Positions 19,197 to 28,560 of a stretch of DNA of 64,000 nt are shown here, piece by piece (within the stretch, counting starts at the first letter, position 1; each line of letters opens with the position of its first letter). This DNA is from Mycolicibacter heraklionensis (GTDB lineage Bacteria; Actinomycetota; Actinomycetes; Mycobacteriales; Mycobacteriaceae), in NCBI RefSeq assembly GCF_001021505.1, contig NZ_LDPO01000003.1:1-64000 (forward strand), written 5' to 3'. Position numbers and translations under genes: made by a program. Under the pieces are notes generated by a model. That model saw only the letters and a program-made list of their open reading frames with translations. It was not told the origin of the DNA and did not search any database.

Positions 19197-20420
19197 ATGG
19201 AGGTCCAGGAGCTCGCGAGCATCGACTTCACCGATCTGGACAACTTTGCCGACGGCTTCCCGCACGAGCTGTTCGCGCTGCACCGCCGCGTGGCCCCCGT
19301 GTTCTGGCACGAGCCCACCGCACACACCCCGGACGGCGAAGGCTTCTGGTCGGTGGCCACGCACGCCGAAACGCTTGAAGTGCTGCGCGATGCGCAGACC
19401 TATTCGTCGGTCACCGGCGGGGACCGGCCGTTCGGCGGCACCGTGCTGCAGGACCTGCCGATCGCGGGCCAGCTGCTGAACATGATGGACGACCCGCGGC
19501 ACGCGCAGGTCCGGCGGCTGGTCAGCTCCGGGCTGACGCCGCGGATGATCCGCCGCGTCGAGACCGACCTGCGGCACCGGGCGCGGGCGCTGCTGGACGC
19601 CGTCGAGCCCGGGGTTCCCTTCGACTTCCTGGTCGACATCGCCGCCGAGGTGCCGATGCAGATGATCTGCATCCTGTTGGGTGTTCCCGAGGCCGACCGG
19701 CACTGGCTGTTCGAGGCGACCGAGCCCAGCTTCGACTTCCGCGGCTCGCGCAAGGCGGTGGTGTCGCGACTGTCCATCGAGGACGCCGGTAACCGGGTCT
19801 ACACCTTCGGGCGGGACTTGATCGCGGCCAAGCGCGCCGAGCCCGCCGACGACATGCTCTCGGTGGTGGCCAACTCGACCGACCCCGAGCTCAGCGACCT
19901 CGAGGTATATCTGTTCTTCCAGTTGCTGTTCAGTGCCGGCGCCGAGACCACCCGCAACGCCATTGCCGGCGGGCTGCTGGCGCTGTCTGCGTACCCCGAC
20001 CAATATCGTTTGCTGCGTGGCGATTTCGATCTGCTGCCGACTGCCATCGAGGAGATCCTGCGCTGGACCTCACCGGCTCCGTCGAAGCGGCGCACCGCCA
20101 CCCGGCGCGCGGTACTGGGCGGGCAGACCATCGAGGCCGGCCAGAAGGTGCTGGTGTGGGAAGGCTCGGCCAACCGCGACCCGGCGGTCTTCGACCGGGC
20201 CGAACAGTTCGACATCACCCGTAAACCCAACCCGCACATCGGGTTCGGCCACGGCGCACACTTCTGCCTGGGCGCACATCTGGCCCGTTTGGAACTGCGG
20301 GTGCTCTACGAGGAGCTGCTGGGCCGGTTCGGCGAATTGGCGGTAGTGGCACCGGTGGAGTGGACGCGCAGCAACCGGCACACCGGGATGCGGCACATGA
20401 TGGTGGAACTGCGGCCGTAG
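19197..20420 (+). CDS. Cytochrome P450, CYP126-like
   Basis: The product has 407 residues, a soluble bacterial P450. The oxygen-activating I-helix motif is SAGAETTRN (about 245-253), the ExxR pair is EEIL R (about 285), and the haem-binding loop is [12 protein letters not shown] with the ligand Cys near residue 355. Position directly after purB is that of cyp126 (Rv0778). The physiological substrate of CYP126 is not established and cannot be read from the sequence. It would need a ferredoxin and reductase encoded elsewhere. Translation may be coupled to purB (5-bp gap). Confidence 0.9.
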   Translation: MEVQELASIDFTDLDNFADGFPHELFALHRRVAPVFWHEPTAHTPDGEGFWSVATHAETLEVLRDAQTYSSVTGGDRPFGGTVLQDLPIAGQLLNMMDDPRHAQVRRLVSSGLTPRMIRRVETDLRHRARALLDAVEPGVPFDFLVDIAAEVPMQMICILLGVPEADRHWLFEATEPSFDFRGSRKAVVSRLSIEDAGNRVYTFGRDLIAAKRAEPADDMLSVVANSTDPELSDLEVYLFFQLLFSAGAETTRNAIAGGLLALSAYPDQYRLLRGDFDLLPTAIEEILRWTSPAPSKRRTATRRAVLGGQTIEAGQKVLVWEGSANRDPAVFDRAEQFDITRKPNPHIGFGHGAHFCLGAHLARLELRVLYEELLGRFGELAVVAPVEWTRSNRHTGMRHMMVELRP

Positions 20421-20440
20421 TCTCGGCGCACCACCACCGG

Positions 20441-21076
20441 TCAGCGGGCGGGACCGCGCCGAGATCGCCGGGCCAAGCCCGCGGAGTGCAGCTCGAGGGC
20501 GGCCAGGCCCCGGATCACCGCGGGGTCCGCGTGCCGCCAGGCCCCGACCGGGTCAGCACTGACCGCGCTCAGCTTGCCCAGCGGACGGTTGGTCAGCGCG
20601 CGCAGCGCCAGCAGCTGCTCACCGGCCGGGGTGGCGGCCAGCGTCAGCACCGCCCGCTTGCGCAGGAAGAACCGCAGCCGCAACGCCAGCCACGGCATCG
20701 CCACCGCCAGAATCGGCGGGGCCGCGACCGCGACCGCCAGCAGATAGGCCAGCCAGCCGGCGGTGGTGTCGAGGTTGTGGCCGGCGCCGGCGATGTCGAC
20801 CGCTGCGTGTCCGGCCGCGGTGAGTGGCTTGCTCACGGCGTCGCCCACCAGCGGGATACGGTCCGCGCTCTTGCCGGCCGAGGCCAAGCTGTCGGCCACG
20901 CCGTTGGCGCCGCGTTCGAACTGTCGGCCGACACCGGCGATGGTGGTGACCGCCCCATGGACGGCGAGCGCGACCAGTACCCACAGGGAGGTCCATGCCG
21001 CGACGACGATGTCGCTGAACAGTTGGGCCAGCAAGCGGCCGGGGGAGGTGGCATAGGGCAGCAACCGGGACGTCAT
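20441..21076 (-). CDS. Conserved membrane protein (Rv0779c-like)
   Basis: The product has 211 residues. Hydrophobic helices are at about residues 15-46 (LFSDIVVAAWTSLWVLVALA) and 105-138 (WLAYLLAVAVAAPPILAVA), with an amphipathic, Ala/Gly-rich middle (GVADSLASAGKSADRIP, DAVSKPLTAAGHAAVDIAG) and a cytoplasmic tail rich in Arg. The longer open frame upstream is antisense to purC, so the start is set at ATG 21076 (MTSRLLPYATSPG). Its place between cyp126 and purC matches Rv0779c. Function unknown. Confidence 0.8.
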   Translation of the reverse strand: MTSRLLPYATSPGRLLAQLFSDIVVAAWTSLWVLVALAVHGAVTTIAGVGRQFERGANGVADSLASAGKSADRIPLVGDAVSKPLTAAGHAAVDIAGAGHNLDTTAGWLAYLLAVAVAAPPILAVAMPWLALRLRFFLRKRAVLTLAATPAGEQLLALRALTNRPLGKLSAVSADPVGAWRHADPAVIRGLAALELHSAGLARRSRRGPAR

Positions 21077-21139
21077 GGTCCGATCCCAACACACCTGGCG
21101 GCCCGCTGCGCCCGGCTTCGGCGGTCTTGCGGTCACCGA

Positions 21140-21145
21140 TAGGCT
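21140..21145 (+). promoter_or_regulatory. -10 box of purC (leaderless type)
   Basis: TAGGCT ends 6 nt before the purC ATG. Confidence 0.5.
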
Positions 21146-21151
21146 GACGCA

Positions 21152-22048
21152 ATGTCGCGACCCGCGCTCTCCGATTACCAGCACCTGGCCAGCGGCAAAG
21201 TCCGCGAACTCTACCGGATCGATGATCAGCATCTGCTGTTCGTCGCGACCGACCGGATCTCGGCGTTCGACTACATCCTCGACAGTGAGATCCCGGACAA
21301 GGGCCGCATCCTGACCGCGATGAGTGTCTTCTTCTTCGACCTCGTCGAGGCCCCCAATCACCTGGCCGGCCCGCCCGACGACCCGCGCATCCCCGATGAG
21401 GTGCTCGGCCGCGCGCTGGTCGTGCGCCAGCTGAAGATGATGCCGGTCGAGTGTGTGGCACGCGGCTACCTGACCGGCTCGGGTCTGCTGGACTATCAGC
21501 GCAACGGCGCCGTGTGCGGCATCCCGTTGCCGCCCGGACTGGTGGAGGCCAGCAAGTTCCTCAACCCGCTGTTCACTCCGGCGACCAAGGCCGAGATCGG
21601 CGAGCACGACGAGAACATCTCGTTCGCGCAGGTGATCGACCTGGTGGGCCCGGTGCGCGCCGGCCAGCTGCGCGACCGCACCCTACAGACGTACGTGCAG
21701 GCGGCCGACCACGCGCTGACCAAGGGAATCATCATTGCCGACACCAAGTTCGAGTTCGGGATCGACGAACACGACAACCTGGTGCTCGCCGACGAGGTAT
21801 TCACTCCCGACTCGTCGCGGTACTGGCCGGCCGACCACTACCGGGCCGGGGTCGTGCAGCAGAGCTTCGACAAGCAGTTCGTCCGCAACTGGCTGACCGG
21901 CCCGGAATCCGGCTGGGACCGGGCCGGGGACCAGCCGCCTCCGCCGCTGCCGGACGACATCATCGCCGCGACACGAGCCCGCTATATCGAGGCTTACGAA
22001 CGTATTTCAGGCCTGTCCTTCGACGACTGGGTCGGCCCCGGAGCATGA
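21152..22048 (+). CDS. purC: SAICAR synthetase
   Basis: It condenses CAIR with aspartate using ATP. The product has 298 residues, the usual length for the actinobacterial form. Visible are [14 protein letters not shown] (about 29-42), [13 protein letters not shown] (about 100-112) and [12 protein letters not shown] (about 193-204), the last a PurC signature. There is no ribosome site; a -10 box lies 6 nt upstream. Its stop overlaps the start of ptrB (ATGA), so purC and ptrB are translationally coupled. Confidence 0.97.
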   Translation: MSRPALSDYQHLASGKVRELYRIDDQHLLFVATDRISAFDYILDSEIPDKGRILTAMSVFFFDLVEAPNHLAGPPDDPRIPDEVLGRALVVRQLKMMPVECVARGYLTGSGLLDYQRNGAVCGIPLPPGLVEASKFLNPLFTPATKAEIGEHDENISFAQVIDLVGPVRAGQLRDRTLQTYVQAADHALTKGIIIADTKFEFGIDEHDNLVLADEVFTPDSSRYWPADHYRAGVVQQSFDKQFVRNWLTGPESGWDRAGDQPPPPLPDDIIAATRARYIEAYERISGLSFDDWVGPGA

Positions 22049-24162
22049 CCGACGTGTCGCAGGATCGTCCGGGCCCACCTTCGGCCAAGCGGGTAGACAG
22101 CACGCGCACGCACCACGGGGATGTCTTCGTCGACTCCTATGAGTGGCTGCGCGACAAGTCTGATCCCGCGGTGATCGCCCACCTGGAAGCCGAGAACGCC
22201 TACACCGACGCTGCCACGGCACACTTGGAACCCTTGCGGCAGGCCATTTTCGACGAGATCAAGGCCCGCACCAAGGAGACCGACCTGTCGGTGCCGGCCC
22301 GTCGCGGCGACTGGTGGTATTACGCGCGCACTTTCGAAGGAAAGCAGTACGGCGTCCAATGCCGTTGCCCGGTCAGCAGCCCGGACGACTGGGACCCGCC
22401 GCAGCTCGACGAGGCCACCGAGATCCCCGGCGAGCAGGTGTTGCTTGACCAGAATGCCGAGGCCGAAGGGCACGACTTCTTCGCACTCGGCGCCGCCAGC
22501 GTCAGCCCGGACGGCAACATCCTGGCTTACTCCGTCGACGTCGTCGGCGACGAGAGGTACACCCTGCGGTTCAAGGACTTATCGACTGGCGAACTGCTTC
22601 CCGACGAGATCGCCGGGATTGGCGCCGGGGTGACCTGGGCGACCGACAACTCGACCGTCTACTACGTGACTGTCGACGAAGCCTGGCGCCCGGATACTGT
22701 GTGGCGCTACCGAATCGGTGCCTCGGCAGCGCCCGCTGAGCAGGTCTACCATGAGGCCGACGAGCGATACTGGCTCTCGGTGGGGCGTACCCGCAGCGAC
22801 GCCTACGTGTTGATCGTGGCCGGTTCGTCGATCACCACCGAGTTGCGCTACGCCGACGCGGCCGACTCGCACGCCGAGTTCACGGTGGTGCTGCCCCGCC
22901 GTGAAGGCGTCGAGTACTCCGTGGAGCACGCCATCATCGGCGGCCAGGACCAATTCCTGATGCTGCACAACGACGGTGCGGTCAACTTCACCTTGGTGCA
23001 GGCCCCGGTGAGTGACCCGGCCGCGCAGCAGACCCTGATCGCCGGAAGTGACGATGTGCGGCTCGACGCGGTGGATGCCTTCGCGCACCACCTGGTGGTC
23101 GGGTACCGTGCCGAGGGCCTGCCCCGAATCCAGCTGTGGCCGATCGGCGCCGACGGTGACCTCCAACCGCCGCAGGAGATCACGTTCGACACCGAGCTGA
23201 CGTCGTCGGGCCTGGCCAGCAATCCGAACTGGGACGCCCCGAAACTGCGGGTGGCCGCCACGTCGTTCATCACCCCGGTGCGGGTCTACGACATCGACCT
23301 TGCCGCCGGTGAACGCACCCTGCTGCGCGAACAACCCGTGCTGGGCGAGTACCGCAGCACCGACTACGTCGAATACCGCGACTGGGCCTACGCCGAGGAC
23401 GGCACTCGGATCCCGGTGTCGATCGTGCACCGGGCCGGTATCGAACTTCCCGCTCCGACACTGCTTTACGGATACGGAGCCTACGAAGCATGCGAGGACC
23501 CGCAGTTCTCGATCGCTCGGCTGTCGCTGCTGGACCGGGGCATGGTGTTCGCCGTAGCCCACGTTCGCGGCGGCGGTGAGATGGGCCGGCTGTGGTACGA
23601 GCGTGGCAAGCTGCTGGAGAAGAAGAACAGCTTCACCGACTTCGTCGCCGTGGGACGTCACCTGATCGATGCGGGGGTCTGCCGGCCCGGGCATCTGGTG
23701 GCGATGGGCGGCAGCGCAGGCGGGCTGCTGATGGGGGCGGTGACCAACCTGGCGCCGGACCTGTTCGCCGGAGTGGTGGCGCAGGTCCCGTTCGTCGACC
23801 CGCTGACCACCATCTTGGACCCGTCGCTGCCGCTGACCGTCATCGAGTGGGACGAGTGGGGAAACCCGTTGGACGACAAGGACGTCTACTTCTACATGAA
23901 GTCCTACTCGCCGTACGAGAACATCACCCGCCGGGAGTACCCGCCGATCCTGGCGATGACCTCGCTGCACGACACCCGGGTGTACTACGTCGAACCGGCG
24001 AAGTGGGTCGCGGCGCTGCGGCACACCAAGACCGACGGCAACCCGGTGTTGCTGAAAACCGAGATGAACGCCGGCCACGGCGGTATCTCCGGGCGCTACG
24101 AACGCTGGAAAGAGATCGCGTTCTCCTACGCCTGGCTGCTGGCGGTTGTCGGCTGCGGGTAA
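22045..24162 (+). CDS. ptrB: Oligopeptidase B (S9A prolyl-oligopeptidase family), intact
   Basis: A cytosolic serine peptidase cutting short peptides after Arg or Lys. The product has 705 residues. The N-terminal ~400 residues form the beta-propeller gate, and the C-terminal third is the alpha/beta-hydrolase domain with Ser557 in MGGSAGG, Asp643 in SLHDTRV and His678 in AGHGG. All three catalytic residues are present in one continuous frame. In M. tuberculosis H37Rv the homologue is annotated as two pieces, ptrBa and ptrBb (Rv0781/Rv0782). The ATG overlaps the purC stop by 4 bp; longer upstream frames run through purC and are rejected. Confidence 0.95.
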   Translation: MTDVSQDRPGPPSAKRVDSTRTHHGDVFVDSYEWLRDKSDPAVIAHLEAENAYTDAATAHLEPLRQAIFDEIKARTKETDLSVPARRGDWWYYARTFEGKQYGVQCRCPVSSPDDWDPPQLDEATEIPGEQVLLDQNAEAEGHDFFALGAASVSPDGNILAYSVDVVGDERYTLRFKDLSTGELLPDEIAGIGAGVTWATDNSTVYYVTVDEAWRPDTVWRYRIGASAAPAEQVYHEADERYWLSVGRTRSDAYVLIVAGSSITTELRYADAADSHAEFTVVLPRREGVEYSVEHAIIGGQDQFLMLHNDGAVNFTLVQAPVSDPAAQQTLIAGSDDVRLDAVDAFAHHLVVGYRAEGLPRIQLWPIGADGDLQPPQEITFDTELTSSGLASNPNWDAPKLRVAATSFITPVRVYDIDLAAGERTLLREQPVLGEYRSTDYVEYRDWAYAEDGTRIPVSIVHRAGIELPAPTLLYGYGAYEACEDPQFSIARLSLLDRGMVFAVAHVRGGGEMGRLWYERGKLLEKKNSFTDFVAVGRHLIDAGVCRPGHLVAMGGSAGGLLMGAVTNLAPDLFAGVVAQVPFVDPLTTILDPSLPLTVIEWDEWGNPLDDKDVYFYMKSYSPYENITRREYPPILAMTSLHDTRVYYVEPAKWVAALRHTKTDGNPVLLKTEMNAGHGGISGRYERWKEIAFSYAWLLAVVGCG

Positions 24163-24172
24163 CGTCGCGGCC

Positions 24173-24661
24173 ATGAGCCTCGCCGATATCCCGCTGACCA
24201 CCCTTGACGGCCGTTCCACCTCGCTGGCCGACTACGCCGACCGCGCGGTCCTGGTCGTCAACGTCGCGTCCAAATGCGGACTCACCCCGCAGTACGGTGC
24301 GCTGGAGAAGCTTGCCCAGGACTACGGCGACCGCGGCCTGACCGTGCTGGGCGTGCCCTGCAACCAGTTCATGGGTCAGGAGCCCGGCACTGCCGAGGAG
24401 ATCCAGACCTTCTGCTCCACCAGCTATGGGGTGACGTTTCCGTTGCTGGCCAAGACCGACGTCAACGGTGCGGACCGACACCCGCTGTATGCCGAGCTGA
24501 CCAAAGCCGCCGACGCGGAGGGCGCCGCCGGCGACGTGCAGTGGAATTTCGAGAAGTTCCTGCTCGCCCCGGGTGCCACCGTGGTCAACCGCTTCCGGCC
24601 CACCACGGTGCCGGATGCGCCCGAGGTGATTGCCGCCATCGAAGCCGTCCTGCCTGGCTGA
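24173..24661 (+). CDS. Glutathione-peroxidase-family thiol peroxidase (likely thioredoxin-dependent)
   Basis: The product has 162 residues. The peroxidatic residue is Cys35 in NVASKCGLTPQY (not selenocysteine), followed by the family Gln in PCNQF (Gln65) and the Trp in QWNFEKFL. A second cysteine, Cys81 in TFCSTSYGVTFP, sits where thioredoxin-type GPx enzymes carry their resolving Cys. Mycobacteria lack glutathione, so reduction by thioredoxin is the likely route. It reduces H2O2 or lipid hydroperoxides. It follows ptrB by 10 bp, and its TGA overlaps the next ATG by one base. Confidence 0.92.
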   Translation: MSLADIPLTTLDGRSTSLADYADRAVLVVNVASKCGLTPQYGALEKLAQDYGDRGLTVLGVPCNQFMGQEPGTAEEIQTFCSTSYGVTFPLLAKTDVNGADRHPLYAELTKAADAEGAAGDVQWNFEKFLLAPGATVVNRFRPTTVPDAPEVIAAIEAVLPG

Positions 24662-26004
24662 TGCATACCCGGTCGGAACGCTTCCCCAGCGTGCGGGCAG
24701 CGGCGCTGGCCTACCGGTTCCGCGAGAGCCTGTTCGCGTTGCCGTTGGTGATCGTGTTCGGCGGGATGGCGCTCGCCGTCGCCACCCGGGTCGCGGACCG
24801 CAACATCGGCCCGTCGCCGCGCTACCTGCTGAAGATGGACAGCAGTGTGGCCACCACACTGCTGTCCACCATCGCCGGGGCGACGATCACCACGGCGGGA
24901 GTCATCTTCTCGCTGACCATCGTCAGCCTGCAGCTGGCGAGTTCGCAGCTGTCGCCCCGAGTGATGCGGTGGTTCATTCGCGACCGGCTCAGCCAGGTTG
25001 TCATCGGGCTGCTGGTGGCGACGTTCGTCTACTGCGTGCTGAGCCTGCCGGACCTCAAGGGGTCTTCGCCGGTCCCCGCGCCGCCGCTGACGGTGACGGT
25101 TGCGGTCGTGCTGACGATCGCCACCGTCATCACGATCATCGCCCACGTCGACCATCTGGCCCACCGGCTGGAGGTGGGACAGGTGGTGCGCGAGATCGCG
25201 GCCGAGGGCTCGATGGTGATCGACGCCGTCGCGGCCGCCGCCGCCCACGAGCAACCCGCTCCCGAAGACGACCTGGATGTTCCCCCGGACGCACTGCGGT
25301 TGACCTCGCCCGGCAACGGCTGGGTCAGTCAGGTCAACCCCCAGCGGCTGCTGGCTGCGATCCCGGCCGGCACCACAATCCGGTTGGACACCCGTGTCGG
25401 CGCCTACATCCACCTGGGCCAGCCGCTGGTCACCATCTGGCCGGTGCCGGCCAATCCGGATCGGGTGCGGGACAAGCTGTCTCGGGCCGTCGTCGTCAGT
25501 GACAGCCGCACCATGCAGGAAGACGTCGACTTCGCCTTCCGTCAGCTGGTCGATATCGGGCTGCGTGCACTCAGTTCGGCGATCAACGACCCGACGACCG
25601 CGGTGGAGGCCACACTGCGGGTGGGCAGCCTGTTGCGCCGTGTACTGACGGTGCAGCCGCGACCGCGGGCGGTGGCCGGCCCGGACGGGCGAATCCTGTT
25701 GCGACCCTGGGATCTCGACCCCAAGGAGTACATCGGGCACGGTTTCGACCAACTTCGGCAGGTGGCGCCCAGTCAGCCCCTGGTGGCTGCGGCGATCCTG
25801 CGGGTGCTGCGGATGCTGGTCGCCCATGTCAAGGAATACGGCCGGCCGGAGCACCTGCCGGCGCTGCGGGAGCAGACCGACCTGCTCCTGGAATCGCTGG
25901 AGAGGGCGCCGGATCTGCATCCCCGCGATCTGGCCCGGCTCAAGGCGATCGCCGCCGACACCACCGATCCGGCTGACCACAGCCGCCGTCGGGCGACTCC
26001 GTAG
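24661..26004 (+). CDS. DUF2254 membrane protein
   Basis: The product has 447 residues. Four hydrophobic helices lie in the first ~165 residues (about 22-42, 60-90, 112-130, 138-160), followed by a long soluble region with the DUF2254 hallmarks GWVSQVNP, RVGAYIHLGQPL and FGxRxLVDIGLRALSSAINDPTTA (here RQLVDIGLRALS). The family is widespread and of unknown function; the C-terminal part may be a cytoplasmic sensor or channel gate. The ATG shares one base with the peroxidase stop, so the two are co-translated. Confidence 0.85.
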   Translation: MHTRSERFPSVRAAALAYRFRESLFALPLVIVFGGMALAVATRVADRNIGPSPRYLLKMDSSVATTLLSTIAGATITTAGVIFSLTIVSLQLASSQLSPRVMRWFIRDRLSQVVIGLLVATFVYCVLSLPDLKGSSPVPAPPLTVTVAVVLTIATVITIIAHVDHLAHRLEVGQVVREIAAEGSMVIDAVAAAAAHEQPAPEDDLDVPPDALRLTSPGNGWVSQVNPQRLLAAIPAGTTIRLDTRVGAYIHLGQPLVTIWPVPANPDRVRDKLSRAVVVSDSRTMQEDVDFAFRQLVDIGLRALSSAINDPTTAVEATLRVGSLLRRVLTVQPRPRAVAGPDGRILLRPWDLDPKEYIGHGFDQLRQVAPSQPLVAAAILRVLRMLVAHVKEYGRPEHLPALREQTDLLLESLERAPDLHPRDLARLKAIAADTTDPADHSRRRATP

Positions 26005-26065
26005 CGCTATCTGACGTCTTCCTTGATGTCACCGACTGGACACCTGCCCTGGTCACACTGATGTT

Positions 26066-26779
26066 GTGACCGGACAACTGATCGTCTCCGTCTCCGGGAT
26101 CGGGGCAACCACTCGCGCCGATGCCGAGGCCTTCTGCGCACAGCTGGATGCCCGCGGCGTACCGGTCTCGCTGCTGGTGGCGCCGCGACTGGGTGCCGAC
26201 TACCGGCTCGACCGCGACCCCGGCACCGTCGACTGGCTGACGCAGCGGCGCGCCGACGGCGCGGCGATCGTGCTGCACGGCTTCGACGAGGCCGCCACCA
26301 AGAAGCGCCGCGGCGAGTTCGCCACGCTGCCCGCCCATGAGGCCAATCTGCGCCTGCTCGGCGCCGACCGCGTACTGGAGCACTTGGGACTGCGCACCCG
26401 GCTGTTCGCCGCGCCCGGCTGGACCGTGTCGCCGGGAACGGTGATAGCGCTGCCGCGCAACGGTTTCCGGCTTCTGGCAGGTTTGCACGGCGTCACCGAC
26501 CTGGTGCTGGAGCACACCGTGCGGGCCCGGGTGATCGGTGTCGGGGCCGGATTTCTCACCGCGCCCTGGTGGTGCCGGATGGTGGTGGCGACCAGCGAGC
26601 GCATCGCGCGCCGCGACGGCGTGGTGCGGCTGTCGGTAGGCGCACGCCAGCTGAGGAAGCCGGGCGTGACCGAGGCAATGCTGGAGGCGGTGGACACCGC
26701 GCTGGGACACGGTTGCCGGCCGGAGCGTTACCGCTGGCCGCTCGCACCGGTGGACGTGGCCGCGGAGCTGAGCGCCTGA
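26066..26779 (+). CDS. DUF2334-type polysaccharide-deacetylase-like protein (Rv0784-like)
   Basis: The product has 237 residues from GTG. It has a deacetylase-type barrel start, LIVSVSGIGATTRADAEAFCAQLDARGVPVSLLVAP, and IVLHGF (about 71-76), where the His is a metal-ligand position. The first aspartate of classical NodB motifs (DD) is replaced by SGI, so the activity is doubtful. AAPGW (about 112-116) corresponds to the conserved R/AxPG segment. It lies upstream of a FAD-dependent dehydrogenase, as Rv0784-Rv0785 in M. tuberculosis. There is no signal peptide. Confidence 0.7.
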   Translation: MTGQLIVSVSGIGATTRADAEAFCAQLDARGVPVSLLVAPRLGADYRLDRDPGTVDWLTQRRADGAAIVLHGFDEAATKKRRGEFATLPAHEANLRLLGADRVLEHLGLRTRLFAAPGWTVSPGTVIALPRNGFRLLAGLHGVTDLVLEHTVRARVIGVGAGFLTAPWWCRMVVATSERIARRDGVVRLSVGARQLRKPGVTEAMLEAVDTALGHGCRPERYRWPLAPVDVAAELSA

Positions 26780-26784
26780 GTCGT

Positions 26785-26790
26785 TACCCT
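26785..26790 (+). promoter_or_regulatory. -10 box before the FAD dehydrogenase gene
   Basis: TACCCT ends 8 nt before the ATG at 26799; no ribosome site is seen. Confidence 0.45.
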
Positions 26791-26798
26791 GGGACGCC

Positions 26799-28454
26799 AT
26801 GAGCGGTAGGGCGGACGCTGACGCGATCGTCGTCGGGGCGGGCCTGGCCGGCCTGGTGGCGGCCTGCGAACTGGTGGAACGCGGCCAACGGGTGTTGATC
26901 GTGGACCAGGAGAACAGCGCGAACCTGGGAGGGCAGGCGTTCTGGTCCTTCGGCGGATTGTTCTTCGTCGACAGCCCCGAGCAGCGCCGGCTGGGGGTCC
27001 GCGACAGCTACGAACTGGCGCTCCAGGATTGGCTGGGCACCGCCGGTTTCGACCGGGCGTGCGACCACTGGCCGCGCCAATGGGCGCATGCCTACGTGGA
27101 CTTCGCCTCGGGCGAGAAGCGCAGCTGGTTGCGGGCCCGCGGGCTGAAGGTCTTTCCGCTGGTGGGTTGGGCCGAGCGTGGCGGGTACGGCGCGATCGGG
27201 CACGGCAATTCGGTGCCCCGGTTCCACATCACCTGGGGCACCGGACCGGCTTTGGTGGAGATCTTCGCGGGCCGGCTGCGGGGCCGCTCGAAGGTCCGGT
27301 TCGCCTTCCGGCACCAGGTCGACGAGCTTATCGTCGAAGGCGGCCGGGTGAGCGGGGTGCGGGGCAGTGTCCTGGAACCCTCGGCCGCGAAACGTGGAGT
27401 GGCGTCATCGCGGAACACGTTGGGACAGTTCGAGTTCCGTGCCCCTGCGGTGCTGGTCACCAGCGGTGGCATCGGCGGCAATCTCGATCTGGTGCGGCAG
27501 AACTGGCCGGAGCGGATGGGTCGGGTTCCCGCGCAACTGCTGGCCGGGGTGCCCGCCCACGTCGACGGCCGGATGATCGGGATCACCGAGGCGGCCGGCG
27601 GCCGGGTGATCAATCGGGACCGGATGTGGCACTACACCGAGGGCATCACCAACTACGACCCGATCTGGCCCGGCCACGGCATCCGCATCATCCCCGGCCC
27701 GTCGCCGCTGTGGCTCGACGCCGCCGGCGTGCGGCTGCCCGGCCCGCTGTATCCCGGATTCGACACCTTGGGCACGCTGGAACACATCGCGCGCTCCGGC
27801 CAGGACTACACCTGGTTCCTGCTGAACCGGCGGATCATCGAGAAGGAGTTCGCGCTCTCGGGCCAAGAGCAGAATCCCGACCTGACCAGCCGTAGCCTGC
27901 GTCAGCTGGCCGCCTCACGTGCCCGGTCCGGGCCGCCCCCGCCGGTGCAGGCGTTCATCGACCGCGGGGTGGATTTCGTGCACGCCACGTCGCTGCGTGA
28001 CCTGGTCGCCGCGATGAACGACCTGCCCGACGTGGTGCCGTTGGACTACGCGACGGTCGAGGCCGAGGTCACCGCGCGCGACCGCGAAGTGGCGAACCGA
28101 TTCAGCAAGGACGGTCAGCTCACCGCGATCCGCGGCGCCCGCGCCTACCTGGGCGACCGGATCGGCCGGGTGGTGGCCCCGCATCGGCTGACCGATCCGT
28201 CCGCCGGTCCGTTGATCGCGGTCAAACTGCACATCCTGACCCGTAAGGCGCTGGGCGGCTTGGAAACCGACCTGGACTCCCGGGTGCTGGGCGCGGACGG
28301 CAAGCCGATCGACGGGCTGTATGCCGCCGGCGAAGTGGCCGGCTTCGGGGGCGGCGGCGTGCACGGCTACCGGGCGCTGGAGGGCACGTTCCTGGGCGGG
28401 TGCATCTTCTCCGGTCGTGCTGCCGGCCGGGGCGCCGCGAGCGATATCGCCTGA
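26799..28454 (+). CDS. FAD-binding dehydrogenase (Rv0785-like; fumarate-reductase/KstD fold)
   Basis: The product has 551 residues. The N-terminal dinucleotide-binding motif is VVGAGLAGLVAA (11-22), followed by ENSANLGGQAFWSFGG, where the FAD pyrophosphate binds. LVTSGGIGGN (about 222-231) and the C-terminal GLYAAGEVAGFGGGGVHG (about 505-522) complete the FAD site; the latter is typical of the fumarate reductase/3-ketosteroid dehydrogenase superfamily. The substrate is unknown. Synteny and length agree with Rv0785, annotated as an FAD-dependent oxidoreductase. The gene ends at a strong intergenic hairpin. Confidence 0.9.
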   Translation: MSGRADADAIVVGAGLAGLVAACELVERGQRVLIVDQENSANLGGQAFWSFGGLFFVDSPEQRRLGVRDSYELALQDWLGTAGFDRACDHWPRQWAHAYVDFASGEKRSWLRARGLKVFPLVGWAERGGYGAIGHGNSVPRFHITWGTGPALVEIFAGRLRGRSKVRFAFRHQVDELIVEGGRVSGVRGSVLEPSAAKRGVASSRNTLGQFEFRAPAVLVTSGGIGGNLDLVRQNWPERMGRVPAQLLAGVPAHVDGRMIGITEAAGGRVINRDRMWHYTEGITNYDPIWPGHGIRIIPGPSPLWLDAAGVRLPGPLYPGFDTLGTLEHIARSGQDYTWFLLNRRIIEKEFALSGQEQNPDLTSRSLRQLAASRARSGPPPPVQAFIDRGVDFVHATSLRDLVAAMNDLPDVVPLDYATVEAEVTARDREVANRFSKDGQLTAIRGARAYLGDRIGRVVAPHRLTDPSAGPLIAVKLHILTRKALGGLETDLDSRVLGADGKPIDGLYAAGEVAGFGGGGVHGYRALEGTFLGGCIFSGRAAGRGAASDIA

Positions 28455-28466
28455 GGCCGGTTTCCC

Positions 28467-28542
28467 CGCGAGCGTGGTGACGCGAGCGTGCACAGATGTA
28501 CGGCGTAGCCGGCGTGTCGCGGTACAGACACGCCCGCTCGCG
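28467..28542. repeat. Intergenic palindromic element / bidirectional terminator
   Basis: Between two convergent genes. The motif cgcgagcgtg occurs directly twice (28467-28476 and 28481-28490), and cgcgagcg (28481-28488) pairs with cgctcgcg (28535-28542). Inside is a perfect 8-bp hairpin ggcgtgtc / gacacgcc (28511-28518 and 28527-28534). Another short direct repeat, caagaggctag, follows at about 28543-28564. It may be a dispersed mycobacterial intergenic repeat. Confidence 0.6.
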
Positions 28543-28560
28543 CAAGAGGCTAGCAAGAGG

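Noticed and set aside
21451..22044. N-terminal extension of oligopeptidase B through purC
   Set aside because: It is in another frame of purC; the start at 22045 overlaps the purC stop in the usual coupled way.
24173..24661. Possible selenoprotein
   Set aside because: The peroxidatic residue is encoded by a Cys codon, not TGA.
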